DNA from: Ursus arctos
Lineage: Eukaryota; Chordata; Mammalia; Carnivora; Ursidae
Assembly: GCF_023065955.2 (NCBI RefSeq)
Contig: NW_026622808.1
Location: 42,358,475 to 42,422,474 of the forward strand
Length of the DNA stretch: 64,000 nt
Direction: 5' to 3'
How positions within the stretch are numbered: position 1 is the stretch's first letter; every line of letters begins with the position of its first letter. The notes under the pieces were generated by a model that was not told the DNA's origin, ran no database searches, and saw only the letters and a list, made by a program, of their open reading frames with translations. A program made the translations under genes and the position numbers. Below, piece after piece: positions 1 through 10,994 of the stretch.

Positions 1-404
1 TCTAGCAATGTTTGGTTTGGGTTTTAAGTAGAAACATAAGTCAGACTCAGAGCTTCCTTGATCAGCTTCCCAAGTACATAAGAAGATTTGGAATAAAAGC
101 ACCGCATAAAGTTAAATGATAAAATGATAAAACATCACTCAGGTCTGCTGGCTCTTACACTGGCAGCATTTAATCTCAAAGTAATGAGACTCATACAGGC
201 TCATGACTACCAAAGATTATCTGCATGGTACTTTGCCACATTATTTATTTTACCTTATTTTTTGGTCTCAGATATTCCTATATCTTTCTTGAAAATTGCA
301 ATAGGTAACACCCTGAGAGAAATAAAATACTGAAAATATTACCCTTAAATACCAACACAGAGTTGGTAAGTACACGTTTCCTTCTAAGAATAATCCTTAT
401 CATT
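1..404. other. Unassigned AT-rich DNA
   Basis: I see no repeat family, exon or regulatory signal that I can name here. Short open frames occur but have no recognisable protein features. Confidence 0.5.
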
Positions 405-597
405 TCTTGAGAGCCTCTGTAATGTGAGGTACCTTGCTAATCATTTTACAAAAGTGGCCATCTCATCCTTCATAACCATTCTAAGAGGTAGTTCCTATAA
501 CTAGCCTCATTTTATGGAAGAAACAACCAGAGAGGTTAAGTGAGTTAACTGAGATCACACAGTAAGTAGCAGAAGTCTGAGTCCTCTTAAAGAAGAG
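405..597 (+). repeat. MIR-like ancient SINE
   Basis: The block keeps the usual order of a MIR: a stretch resembling 'decreasing from the last exonic-like count' is absent, but the core text 'cctcattttatggaagaaac...agagaggttaagtgagttaac' followed by 'acacagtaagtagcagaagtc' is diagnostic in kind. It is heavily diverged, as expected for a repeat older than the carnivoran radiation. Ends are approximate. Confidence 0.65.
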
Positions 598-803
598 AAA
601 AAGCAAAGAGTGGGTATTTGGTGTCATGAAACAAATGCCCGTTACTATTAGGAGAGGAAAAAGAAGTCTTTCTAAGCAAAGAGGAGTAAGCGGAGAGCCT
701 AAAACGTGAAGCGATAGTCTACAATTCCTCTTTCTATTAATTACTGATATTAAAATGACCCACATCCAGATATACATAATTCATATTGGCAACTTACTTC
801 TTT

Positions 804-844
804 TTTTTTTTTTTTTTTTTTTTTTAAGGCAGAGGGAGAGAGAG

Positions 845-879
<35 letters not shown>

Positions 880-1061
880 CTATGTATTTATTTGACAGAG
901 ATAGAGACAGCCAGCGAGAGAGGGAACACAAGCAGGGGGAGTGGGAGAGGAAGAAGCAGGCTCATAGCAGAGGAGCCCGATGTGGGGCTCGATCCCAGAA
1001 CGCCAGGATCACGCCCCGAGCCGAAGGCAGATGCTTAACCGCTGTGCCACCCAGGCGCCCC
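804..1061 (-). mobile_element. CAN-SINE (young arctoid type), minus strand
   Basis: Reading the minus strand gives the tRNA-like head (plus-strand end GGCGCCCC), the GGCGTGATCC region, the CT-rich tract and a long A tail. A perfect 16-bp target-site duplication, GGCAACTTACTTCTTT, sits at 788-803 and 1062-1077, which fixes the insertion limits. The tail is unusual: two T runs (about 24 and 27 on the plus strand) are separated by about 20 bp of purine-rich sequence that resembles the SINE's own CT-rich tract. Confidence 0.95.
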
Positions 1062-1220
1062 GGCAACTTACTTCTTTAAAAGAGTCTTGCTCCAGGGCTT
1101 AAAAACACCAACCAGACAAGAACACAAGGATCAAATCACTCCATACGAAGAGTCATAGTAAGAGGATGTAATACCTCACTTCATTTCATTTACTTTCCTT
1201 AAACCTCCTCTGTTTTCCAG

Positions 1221-1314
1221 GTAAACCTTCTAGACAGGCAGGTGACTCACCAGAGAAAAGCAGGCACATTAAGAAGTGAAGATGCCTGTCCCATCCAGCC
1301 AAAATCTGCATTTG
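1221..1314 (+). CDS. Possible coding exon (unconfirmed)
   Basis: A pyrimidine-rich stretch ending TGTTTTCCAG precedes the segment, and GTGAGTAC follows it directly, a near-ideal donor. The 94 bp between are open in one frame for 31 codons, beginning VNLLDRQVTHQRK and ending QPKSAF. The other two frames contain stops. It lies outside every repeat I recognise. I cannot match the peptide to a known protein, and 31 open codons can occur by chance in roughly a fifth of random segments of this length, so this is only a candidate. It could belong to a gene whose other exons lie outside the window. Confidence 0.25.
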
Positions 1315-2680
1315 GTGAGTACACCTAGAAGATTGTAGCAATGCCTCACAGTCCTACAAATTTTAGGGGCAACCCCTGAATTGTAAACATTGCATAAACT
1401 ATGGGCTTCAAGCAATTGTGGAATGAGAGGAAACGAAGGCAGGGCCAAAGGTAAGTGGACAGATAATATAAAGTGAAACAGGAGACTGGGTCTTGACTGG
1501 AAGCAAAGAAAGGAGTACAGTATCTTTGCGTTCTGGAACATGGGGGCTCTTCAGTATTATATTTATTACACATGCTATATTGTTTGCTGAGACCTCACAA
1601 TGGGAGTAACTGTTAAGGGAATAAAAATGAGAAACAGTGGTAGAAAAGGAAAGGAGTAAGCACATGAGTTCTAGCGAGCGGTTAAATGAACACAGTCCAC
1701 AGACAACATGCTGGGAAGATTTTACCACATGAACACATTTCTCTTCCTTTATTGTTACTTTTTAAAATGCATAGTCACCTTTCCAGTGAAACCATTCAAA
1801 AACATATAAATACAAGTGATTATTTTGCCCCATCTTCTAGTCTTTTTCTAAGATTTATCCCACATGCCCAAGGTAAGCCACTAGACTTCCTCTGACCAAG
1901 AACAATCCCCTGACATTTTGGGAGACAGGTTTCACATCGGAAGCATCCTCCTGCCACATGAATTTCATTTCAATTCCACGATCATTCTCAAAGCTATGCA
2001 AAGCATAACAACTTGATTTTGTAGCTGTTTAACCTTACTTTTCATACAAAAAAATTATTAAATGTGTGTAACTGTCTGGTGGGGGGAGAATCATATAATG
2101 GCATGTCAATCAGGTACCAGTTAAGCTGCATTTCATGGAAAGGAAAGGTAGTGCTTTCTTCCAGAAGTGAAGTCATCACTCCTTTATTTAACTGACATAA
2201 TATTTATACCCCAATTTTAAAATGGCAGCTACAAATAGAAGTCGAGAGAGGGTAAATTCTCCGAGGGAAATGAACCCAGAAATGTTACCATTTTAAAAGT
2301 TCTATTCTACGTGTACATAAGAATGTCACTACTATTTTAAGGATGCACCCAAAACAGGTGGATTATATCAAACTCCATGAAAACAGTTAAAATTAAGTAA
2401 ATACTACCTCTCCAACTACTGCAATCTCTTCAGAATGCTCAGTGACAGGATGCATGGAGCTTTTATAGGGGGTCTAGGCAGGCAGGTGAAGTCCATAACT
2501 TCACCATGAATAAGAAATTTAAGTGATCTTTTGAGCAGTGATCTGGATGGCCTCTAGGCAACTTCACTGGGGACAGTCACCATGAATACGAGCTAGCACA
2601 ACTGCACTGGAAGTGTTAAAAGGGCAGAATAAGGGCACCCACGTGATTTCTGTGGGTGTTTCATTACTAAGCACAAGCCA
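1315..2680. other. Unassigned single-copy-like DNA
   Basis: No repeat family or gene feature can be named in this stretch. It is AT-rich with ordinary short open frames on both strands. Confidence 0.5.
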
Positions 2681-2684
2681 GATC

Positions 2685-2765
2685 GTGGCTGAAGAGTGGC
2701 TTAAGTGACTTACACAAGATCACATAAAGGAAGGGGCGAACAGTGCCTTGACACATCTTCTCACT
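2685..2765 (+). repeat. Short MIR-like fragment
   Basis: The text 'cttaagtgacttacacaag' followed by 'atcacataaaggaaggggcg' resembles the MIR segment 'aagtnacttgcccaaggtcacacag'. It is short and diverged, so the assignment is tentative. Confidence 0.4.
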
Positions 2766-3029
2766 TCTGGTCCTGGACTGTTCTGGTTGCATGACTTGAA
2801 CCTTCCCAAGAGCTGGCCAGTCCTGGCACTGGGGTTTTCTATTTTGCAAAAAGATGAGGCTGAACCACAAGTCTGGTAGGAAGAGTACGTCTCTGGTTTT
2901 ATGGTGCTCTATGCCAAATCATCTGTCTAAAGAGTATTTTATGGGTCAGTTTACTCTCTTTCCTTGAAACTGTGGTGTCCACAAGACTCTAAGGGAATCT
3001 TAAAATGGAAGGAATGTGTGTTTTTGGTC

Positions 3030-3228
3030 CTGAGCTTGAATCTTGATAATGCATTTACTGTCTCTGTGTCTTATACAGCTGCTCAACTTCATTGAGCCTC
3101 ACTTGCCAGCTCTGTCAAATGGGCATAATAATATCTGAGGACTATAGTTATCAGAAGGATAATTTTTTTTTTAAATGAAGATAAAGCACCAAGCACAGTC
3201 TCTGGCACACATTGGGTGTTCAGGCGAA
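3030..3228 (+). repeat. MIR ancient SINE
   Basis: The order of 'gagcctcactt', 'ctgtcaaatgggcataataa', and then 'gcacagtctctggcacacat' matches the MIR consensus order (cctcagtttcctcatctgtaaaatggg, then cagtgcctggcacatag). A T-run near 3162 is a later expansion. Confidence 0.7.
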
Positions 3229-3544
3229 GTGAGAGCCCTGTGCCCCACCTTACTTGCAGGGATAACTCGGAAGCAGAGAAGTCACAAGGAGGCCAGAGGG
3301 ACCTCACTGCCCATAAATCACTCAATGACAACGTACTAATCCTCCAGCTGGCTCCTCTCTGCTCTGACCTCTACCTCTGGTATTTCTTCACATGACCTTC
3401 TTTGAAATTAAAGTATCACAACTATAAACACCTATTCATTTCCTAAGATTTTGTTTAAAGGTAATTATTTCCTTTCTTTATCTAATGGTTTTGGGCCATG
3501 TCATGCTACATGATCTGCTCAATGTAGTCATTAAACAGAGATAA

Positions 3545-3768
3545 TCATTCATTTGATAAATATTTATTGAGTTCCTGCTAAAATGTCAGGACGGTTCTCT
3601 GTAGCAGTGAACATGATAGCCCCAAATCCTGCCTTCACGATGCCGACATTCTGGTGGGGGAGACAGACCATAAATATAACAAAAATGTAAAAGACATGGT
3701 TGGTTAAACAGTGCTACGTGCTCTGGAGAAACACAAAGTGGAAAGGGAATAAGTGACCAGGATGAATC
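3545..3768 (+). repeat. L1ME4-like ancient LINE 3' portion, first part
   Basis: The phrase 'tcatttgataaatatttatt' followed by 'gagttcctgc', 'agcagtgaacatgatag' and 'attctggtgggggagacag' matches an abundant old mammalian LINE 3' region that I know as L1ME4-like. The rest of the same unit appears to resume at about 4187, after the LTR. The subfamily name is from memory and should be read as approximate. Confidence 0.6.
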
Positions 3769-3774
3769 TTACGG

Positions 3775-4185
3775 TTAAATTATGGCCTTATTCCCCCAAA
3801 AGAGATACATTGAAGTCCTAACCTCTAGAACCTGAGCATGTGATCTTATTTGGAGATAGGGTCATGGCAGATATAATTAGTTAAGATGAGTCCCTAGAAG
3901 AAGATGACCGTGGGAATACAGAGCCCACACAGGGAGACCACCATGTGATGACAAAGGCAGAGGCTGGAGAGAGGCAGCTCCAAGCCAGGCAAGGCTCAGG
4001 ACCTATCAGAAGCCAAGAAGAAGCAAGAAAGGATTCCCCTGCAGGTTTCAGAGGAAGAAGGGCCCTGGCAACACTTCCATTTCAGACCTGTAGCCTCGAA
4101 AATGGCGAGCCAATAAATTCCTGTCATCTTCAGTCACTCAGTTTGTGGTACTTTGTTACGGGAACCCCAGGAAATTAATACAGCA
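3775..4185 (+). repeat. MLT1-type (ERVL-MaLR) solitary LTR
   Basis: The head 'attatggccttattccccca' and the tail 'cagtttgtggtactttgtta' followed by 'aggaaattaatacag' are characteristic of MLT1-class LTRs, and the middle 'gggagaccaccatgtgatga' fits. No internal retroviral-like region is attached, so this is a solo LTR. It appears to split an older L1ME4-like repeat. Confidence 0.75.
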
Positions 4186-4186
4186 A

Positions 4187-4700
4187 GTGTGTGGAAATTT
4201 TTGCATTTTTAAGCAAAGAAGGTAACATCTCAGGAAAGACATGAATGAGGTGCAGAAGACAGCCATGAAGATGCTTCTGGATGAAGAAAGTTCTAGGTGT
4301 AGGGAATAGAAACCACAATCCAAGGCAGGAGACTGCCTGGTGTGCTGGAAGAACAGCACAGTAGCCAGTGTGGCTGGACAGTGAGGGGAGAGTGGTAGGA
4401 GACAAGGTCAGAGCTGCGGCAGGGACCTGGATGGTAGTGGAACTTCTGGGCCATTACGAGGACTTGGCCTTTCACTTGTGGCAAGGTGGAAAGCCAATGG
4501 ACAATTCTGAGTAGAGAGGGAATAAGACGTCATTTGTTTGGTTAGATCTCTCTGGTTCTTTGAGAATAAACTGAAGAGAGCCACTTCGGCAGGTCCTGTA
4601 GCAATCCTAGTGAATACAGATGCCAGTCAGGAAGCATGGGAGATAGGGAATACTGGTCGTCATCTGCTGCATATTTTGAAAGTAGAGCCAAAAGGATCTG
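4187..4700 (+). repeat. L1ME4-like ancient LINE 3' portion, second part
   Basis: Text such as 'cagtagccagtgtggctgga' followed by 'gagagtggtaggagacaagg' and later 'ggaaagccaatgga' is the expected continuation of the repeat that starts at 3545. The two parts therefore probably were one copy before the MLT1-type LTR inserted. Confidence 0.6.
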
Positions 4701-4789
4701 CAAGGGACTAGAGGTAGAGAGATACGCCTAACTTTTTGATAATGTTTAGAATTAAATTAGAAACCATAACAACTTCACCGTACCAATCA

Positions 4790-5790
4790 TCTGAAGAAAT
4801 GATCTTCTCAGTGCCAGACCAGCTGAAGATATTGGCAATATATTTGACAGAATATATAAGGAACTCCTAAATCAAGGGAAAAAATGAACCAGCAAATAGA
4901 AAAATTAGTAGTTCAAAGAAGAAATCTCAATGGACTTAAAAAAAAAAAAAAGCTCAGCCTCACTAGAAGAAAATGCAAAACAAAATAATAGGATTCTATT
5001 TTTATTATATCAAAGAAGTCAACACAAAAAAGACTGACAAAATTCAGTGTTGCCCAAAAAACAGGAAAAAATATTATGATGTTCTAGCTTACTTCTGGCA
5101 GAACAATGAACTGGTATATCACTTTAGTGAGAAATTTTATTACATTTATCAAAAATTTATTACATTTGTCACATATGCCATGACATAGCGAATCTGCTTG
5201 CCAGGTATACTGGGCTCAAGAAACATACGCACAAGGAGATACATACTAAAAAGATCACGGCAGTGGTTTTGCTTTTTTTTTTGTTTTTTCTTCTAAGTAC
5301 AGCAAAATGTGGAAATGACCTAAAATGTGCCCTGAAAAGGGAATAGGTAAATAAAATGCATTATACTTATAAGATGGAGTATTATGCAGCTGTTAAAAGA
5401 AATCAGTTGGTTTTATAAGCATCAATATAGATATGTTTTGTAAATAATGTCTTATATAAAAAACGAGAAGGAAAATTTTAAACACGCAAACACAATAGTA
5501 TGTATTGGTTGTGGATACATATATATGTGTGTATAAATATAAACAACAAACCAGTCAAATACATCCTAAATCTATGGTGGGGAATTTTGAGCAGGAGGTG
5601 CAGGCACCAGAGAAAGTGGAAGGAAAGACAGAATAGGGTAGTTCAAAGGGAATTTGATTTCATCAATAATTTCCTTAAACAAACAACCTGTAAGCAGCTA
5701 TGACTAAACAGAGACAGATGCTCATTTTTTGATAGTGGGAATACAGATGTTTATTGTATTCCTTTGTGTGGTCTCAATACTTTTAAAATT
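4790..5790 (+). repeat. Decayed L1M/HAL1-like LINE 3' region
   Basis: Sequences 'gggaataggtaaataaaatg' and 'ggagtattatgcagctgtta' match the late region of old L1/HAL1 elements (a unit that normally reads 'aatggaatattatgcagcc'). The rest is A-rich and too diverged to align by eye. Limits are approximate. No open reading frame is preserved. Confidence 0.5.
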
Positions 5791-5797
5791 TTCTCGA

Positions 5798-5900
5798 AAT
5801 GAAGGAAGGAGGGGAGGGAGGGAGGGAGATAAGGAAGGAGACACAAGGAAAGAAGTGGGGGTGGGAGGGAAGGAGGGAGGAAGGAGGGGAGTCAGGAAGT
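5798..5900 (+). repeat. GGAA/GGGA purine-rich low-complexity tract
   Basis: About 100 bp of nearly pure purine built from GGAGGGA, GGAAGGA and GAAGG units. It is a likely degenerate microsatellite and could form triplex or G-rich structure. Confidence 0.85.
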
Positions 5901-6865
5901 CATCACCAGTTCAAAAGTGCACTTAAACTGGTCACAGATGGTTGGTTTTTTAAGAATAAAACTCAACACTACGTTTTAGGAATCAGTGAGACTAATGACG
6001 GTGATTCCTCCGGGTTGGCTCAGTATGGAGGGCTGACTTTAAGTTCAGCCAGCAGAGGGAACCATCTGTCATTTGGAAAGACACGGACCTCTGCCAGGGG
6101 AAAGGCTGCCGGCCACCACAGCCATTATTGTCAGCACTTACCAGCACCTCTGGAACCACAGGGAAGAGGGAAACATGCATTTACAGACAAAGTAAACTGA
6201 GAGCACGCCATGGACATCTTTTCAACCTTTCTAAAAGGCTCGTTGTAATTTTCTAGAATCAAGGGAACAATATACTTGATTAGTTCTCAGCAGACTTAGC
6301 AATTTTGCTTTTCATATTTCTCTCCTTGAAGCAAGTCCACCATTAACCTTCTATGTTCTAGGGCTTGAGATGAGATTTTTTTTTTGCCCTTCCGAAATGG
6401 AATTTGGGATTTAAAAAAAAAAGAGTTGGAGTTAGCTTTAAGATTTTTGCTGCTAATAATCAAAGGATTCTCAAGTCAAGGAGGTCATTCTTTAAAGAAG
6501 CCAGAACATTCCTCCTCTTCCTAGAGGGAGAATTGGTGGAGGAAAAAAGCTTGCAGGAAAGTACAGTAATCATGAAAGCCCCAAAAGACCCAATGCTTCC
6601 TCCTGGGTCAATATTGTATATTTAAAAATGCCTTATATGTACATTTACTTGAAAGACCTTAAGGCCTTGAAGAAGCAGTTAGCTGAACCCTTAAAGAAAA
6701 CTCTGGCAATCCCCACTTCTGTATAGAACGCACTGAGGAGGCAGAAGGCACCAGTACAGGGCTGGATTTACCTTAATGGCTTCACCCCATCAAGGCCCTA
6801 ATATTTAAATATTATCCTCATATGTCTCATCCTACAGGTAAGGTTTGAGTTGGTTTCTAACAATT

Positions 6866-6890
6866 AAAACAAAACAAAACAAAACAAAAT
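6866..6890 (+). repeat. (AAAAC)n microsatellite
   Basis: Five units of AAAAC/AAAAT are visible in tandem. Confidence 0.9.
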
Positions 6891-7285
6891 AAAAAAGGTA
6901 GGAAGGGAACACTATGAGTAAGTTACCAATGTAAATGTGCTATTTTTGTGCCTTTGAATTGGTGATGATTCTGCACATGGAAATTAGACTTTTCAGAGCT
7001 AGTACACAAAATCATTTAATTTGTCTAACTACTTATAATAATGTGGCTGCTCTGCACTGCAATAAACATGGGATTTTTAAATGAACAAATGAAGTATGTG
7101 ATAACTCCTTATGAATGGAGCTGCGGCAAAGGGCATTCGGCAAGGGGGCTGCACACCACAGAGGATGGGTAAAACAGACATCCTACACCCATCCTCTGAG
7201 AACAAAAGAAAGAATTGTATGGCCTCTGCTTCTACGTTTTCTGTTCCTGGCTAGAAACACAGCTGAAGCCTCACAATGAAATCAC

Positions 7286-7303
7286 GGGGGGGGGGGGGGG
7301 GGG
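7286..7303 (+). repeat. Poly-G run (18)
   Basis: An unbroken run of 18 G is read directly from the sequence. Confidence 0.95.
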
Positions 7304-7414
7304 TCGTCTCTCACAAGGTGACTTACCACATTCTTCAGGACACAGGAGGATACTATCACTTTGTGTCTCCAGACATAAACATCAGGATGCTTTAGTAAAA
7401 TAGTTTAGGGAGAC

Positions 7415-7640
7415 AATTTTGCATCGTGGTTAATAAGAACGTTTGAATCCTGGGCTTTACCAATCAAGTACATGACTCTATCCAGTTGTCAACCTTCGTG
7501 CTCATTCTCCTGGATGGGAAACATGGAGACAGTAACTTTGCCTTCCTCACCGAGTTATGAGGGGGACAATTTATGCAGAGGACCTGGAACATGGTTAGAA
7601 TTCAGTAGAGTAGTTACCACCAGTTTTTTTATGTTTAACA
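7415..7640 (+). repeat. MIR ancient SINE (diverged)
   Basis: The order 'gcatcgtggttaataagaac', 'tttgaatcctgggct', 'gaaacatggagacagtaac', then 'gacctggaacatggttagaa' follows the MIR plan from tRNA-like head to core. Divergence is high. Confidence 0.6.
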
Positions 7641-10120
7641 GAATCTACATTTTCATCCATTATCCTCATTTTCATTCAAAGTTCATTAGAAGCACACATC
7701 ACTGCATTGTTTAGTAATTAATTACTTACATTCACTAAAAGTATTTACTGGGTATCTAATAAGTCACTCTAAGTACTACGCTAGGTTGTGGGCTCCTAAG
7801 GTGATCAAAATCAAACATTAACTCGTAGAGGCTCTTAGGGGAGCTGCACCCAAGTCAAAGACTCCCCCAGGGAGTGTATCTTTTCCAGTTGAGCCAATAG
7901 GTCTAAAGGAAAGGAGGAGATCGCTCTAAGAGATACTAAAACAAAGGAGGTTGAATTAAACGCAAGGCTTGCAGGATGAGAAGGAGCTAAACACGGTGTG
8001 GAAGGCTGGCATTCTAGGAAAATAGAACACAACATTCAAAGACAGAGAGTATACAGTGTGTCTTCGTTGTTATTAAAAGTTAGTGTAAAACTCTACATTG
8101 AATAGTTTAATTTAATTAAACAACTATGTATCAAATAACCCCCAAGAGTCAGTTGCAGAACCCTGGGACATAACAGTAAGCAAAGCAGATGTGATCCATG
8201 CCCGGAGTCTTACCTTATTCCTTTGTTTAAAAAATGCACTAGAGTCAGCATTTACAACCAAGAATTCTACCTTTAGTTTTGTTCCCAAGAGATTCCATGT
8301 GCATAGAAAAACTGTAATGCTTTCTCTTGTGAGACCAGGAATACTATATAAGCCAAATAATTCCCTTTCTGCCTTAGGGTCCAGGAGCCTTACAATCAAA
8401 TTTGGTTCATTCCAAGGACCTGCCAACTTACGGCAGTAAAGATGGTCACATTTCTGTTTTATGGTTAATTGTTCTATTGCTTGTCCACTACCTTTAATTT
8501 AGTAAACAGTTTCAAATTCTTTGGGGACTTGGTGGATGGGGAAAAGGAAGGGAAAGTAAAACAGGAACAGAAGGGCAAGTTTCCTGAGCTCTGGGAACTG
8601 TCCAAAGCACCTTTTGAAGTTTTCACGGTACTTCACATAGATTCTAAATGAAATGCATTCAATAATTTCTGATTGGTATGTGGATAAATGAAGACTACAA
8701 ACCTTACCTAGCTCAACTTGGATTCAGTTATGGGCGGGTGTGTGTGTGTGTGTGTGTCTGAAACTTCTTATTTCTCTCTAATCTCCAGTTTGAGAGGGAG
8801 AGTTTGAAAAAGTAGCCGAAAAATTTAGCATGATTGTCACTGTGAAGCAGCTCATTAACCAAACAAAACAACTGTGGAAACCACAAGAAGAAAGTGGTAC
8901 GAGAAATTTAAGGTATCCTTCGAGATTTTTTGAAGGGAACGAGGCCCTTATAATAAAACATTTCTCTTACTCTCATGCTAGTCAAAGCAAGATAATGCCA
9001 TGGTTTTAATTTATGTCTAAATAACACGGGAACATGGTAAGCTTCTTTATGACAAAATTGAAATACTTGTGCAATTCTATTTCCTGATGTTTTCTCAGTT
9101 ATTTTGGAAAAGAACTGTTAGTCCTTTTATATCAAAACTCCACACTGGGGAGATGAAACCATAGTAATAATCTATGTGGTTAACAACCAGGAAGAAGGGT
9201 ACAAATTTAAAAGAAATTTAGAAGACACCTATTAGATATTAGAGTGCTTTAGGCTTCTGTCTTGTTCATGGCCAAATCAATCCAATTCACACACACATAA
9301 AAAACAACAAACACTACATTGAAGGAGGTATTGGAACATGTCATCCTTGTCATTAGCACAACATATTAATGAGGCTTTCTGAATTAATCTCTAACCACGA
9401 ACTGGCTGTTGACGTAATGTAGTGGCAGTAAATTGTGTACCCTTTTCTTCAAGTACCTGGCAAACACCAGTTTCATGATGCTTCAAACCTTTGACAGGTA
9501 GAAAATTAAATCATTTCTGCATCCTCCTAAGATTAAATCGTTTCTGTATTCTTAAGAAACTCTTCATGCTACCAAGTACATCACTTCCCCAACTAGTTGA
9601 TAAATTGAAAAGAAAATAATATTAAGCGATGGTACTTGAGGCAATAGTTAAAAGGGGAAACTCAGAAAACAAGATTGTGAAGATATATCATGAGATTTTC
9701 AAAAACGGCGTGGTGAGGGAAGGAAGGAGTTGCAGCTGAATCACATATGTTTTCACAAGGCAACTTATTCCTGAAAGCAATTACCCAAATGTGAGAGTTC
9801 CTCTCATGGTTCTCAACCTTACCCTAGGAGAACTTCTTAGAATGCAAGACTAAGAGAGCCAATTACTTCAGCACCAAGCTACATCCTAAGTCTCTGGACT
9901 TGGCAGTTCAAAAAAAACTCTGGGAAAGTGTTCTTATAAAATCTTCACTAACAACTCTGACTTTAGAAATGTAGACTCTAAAAGGATGAATGAAAACTAA
10001 CCAATTAAGTAGCAAAGTAGAGAAGAGAGAGCACTGAATAAAAAGGCCTACCAGAGTTTCGGCTGTAGCTCTACCACTTAACTAGCTCATGAGAGTTAGA
10101 TCATATTTGTAATAAAAATC
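7641..10120. other. Long stretch without named repeats
   Basis: Apart from a possible L1ME4-like remnant near 7725-7815 and a (GT)n tract at 8738-8757, nothing can be named. The part near 9340-9560 is AT-rich with several TAAT-type cores and might be conserved non-coding DNA, but this cannot be judged from one sequence. Confidence 0.45.
8738..8757 (+). repeat. (GT)n microsatellite
   Basis: About ten GT dinucleotides are read directly. Confidence 0.9.
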
Positions 10121-10129
10121 ACATCATAA

Positions 10130-10350
10130 AAAATTAACAATTACACAGCACTTAGCATGCCAAGGGCTTTCCATGCATTATCTAATGCAATCCCTATAAC
10201 GATCTCTGAGGGAGAAACTCTCACGATGTCAGGTTGGAGAGGGGAGGTGAGTAGCTCATCCAGCACCACCCGACTGTGCTGAGTGGTGGAGTCAAGATTT
10301 GAACACAAGACTCCCCAACCCCAGAGCCCAGCCCTTAACCATGCACCGGG
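10130..10350 (+). repeat. MIR-family ancient SINE
   Basis: The text 'cacagcacttagcatgccaa', 'catgcattatctaatgcaat', 'ggagtcaagatttgaacac' and 'cagcccttaaccatgca' follows the MIR consensus from core to the tRNA-like part on this strand. Confidence 0.7.
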
Positions 10351-10396
10351 CAGACAGGTTCAGTATCCTCTTAGGATGATCTAAAAGGCTATTTCA

Positions 10397-10576
10397 GGGG
10401 CACCTGGGTGGCTCAGTCGGTTAAGCATCTGCCTTCAGCTCAGGTCATGATCCCAGGGTCCTGGGATCAAGTCCTGCATCAGGCTCCCTGCTCAGCAGGG
10501 AATCTGCTCCTCCCTTTCCTCCCCGCTCTTGCTCTCTCTCACTCTCTCTAATAAATAAGTAAAATCTTAAAATAAT
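10397..10576 (+). mobile_element. CAN-SINE, first of two at one target
   Basis: It starts GGGGCACCTGGGTGGCTCAG and runs through GGTCATGATCCCAGGGTCC, the CT-rich tract and an AATAAATAAG-type tail. The flank AAAAGGCTATTTCA (10383-10396) is echoed as AAAAGGCCCCTTTCA (10577-10591) directly after the tail, so the limits are well defined. Confidence 0.95.
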
Positions 10577-10591
10577 AAAAGGCCCCTTTCA

Positions 10592-10814
10592 TGGTGCCTG
10601 GGTGGCACAGCCGGTTGAGCGACTAACTCTTGGTTTGTGCTCAGGTGGTGATCTCGGGGGGTTGTGAGATCGAGCTCCCCGTTGAGCTCAGGCTTTGCGC
10701 TCAGCATGGAATCTGCCTGGAACTCTCTCTCCATCTCCTTCTGCCTCTCCTATTCATGCTTGCCCTCGCACTCTCTCTCTAAAATAAATCTTAAAAAAAA
10801 TAAATAAATAAATA
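10592..10814 (+). mobile_element. CAN-SINE, second of two at one target
   Basis: It begins TGGTGCCTGGGTGGCACAG, carries a more diverged body with AACTCTTGGTTTGTGCTCAG, and ends in an (AAAT)n-type tail. The next bases, CAAGGCTTCTTTCA (10815-10828), are a third copy of the same target word. It therefore entered the duplicated target of its neighbour, or the reverse. Confidence 0.95.
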
Positions 10815-10994
10815 CAAGGCTTCTTTCAGCAGTGAGGTGCTACGATTATAACACAAGTTAGGATGGATAATGGAAATGACTTTATGGCCCAAGAGAGCAG
10901 TTCTTGTTTTTCTCAAAGCCTCCAATTCTCATAACACTACTTCCTCAGAGGCCGTCCTAGGGATTAGAGATGATATTAGAGCCACTAGCCCACA

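Larger units (their letters stand above)
5901..7410. other. Unassigned DNA with simple repeats
   Basis: No gene or named repeat is visible. It contains short A/T runs, an (AAAAC)n tract at 6866-6890 and an uninterrupted run of 18 G at 7286-7303. Runs of G this long are often wrong in length in assemblies and can form a G-quadruplex. Confidence 0.6.

Noticed and set aside
5992..6180. Micro-exon with GTAAGTGC donor on the minus strand
   Set aside because: The apparent exon would be only 8 nt long, and nothing else supports transcription.
5799..6200. 133-codon plus-strand open frame
   Set aside because: The first third is translated from a GGAA-type purine tract, which lacks stops in all frames. 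The rest shows no protein-like features.
10397..10814. Functional tRNA genes from SINE heads here and elsewhere
   Set aside because: The heads are tRNA-derived but have lost the cloverleaf pairing and end in SINE bodies. They are retroposons.
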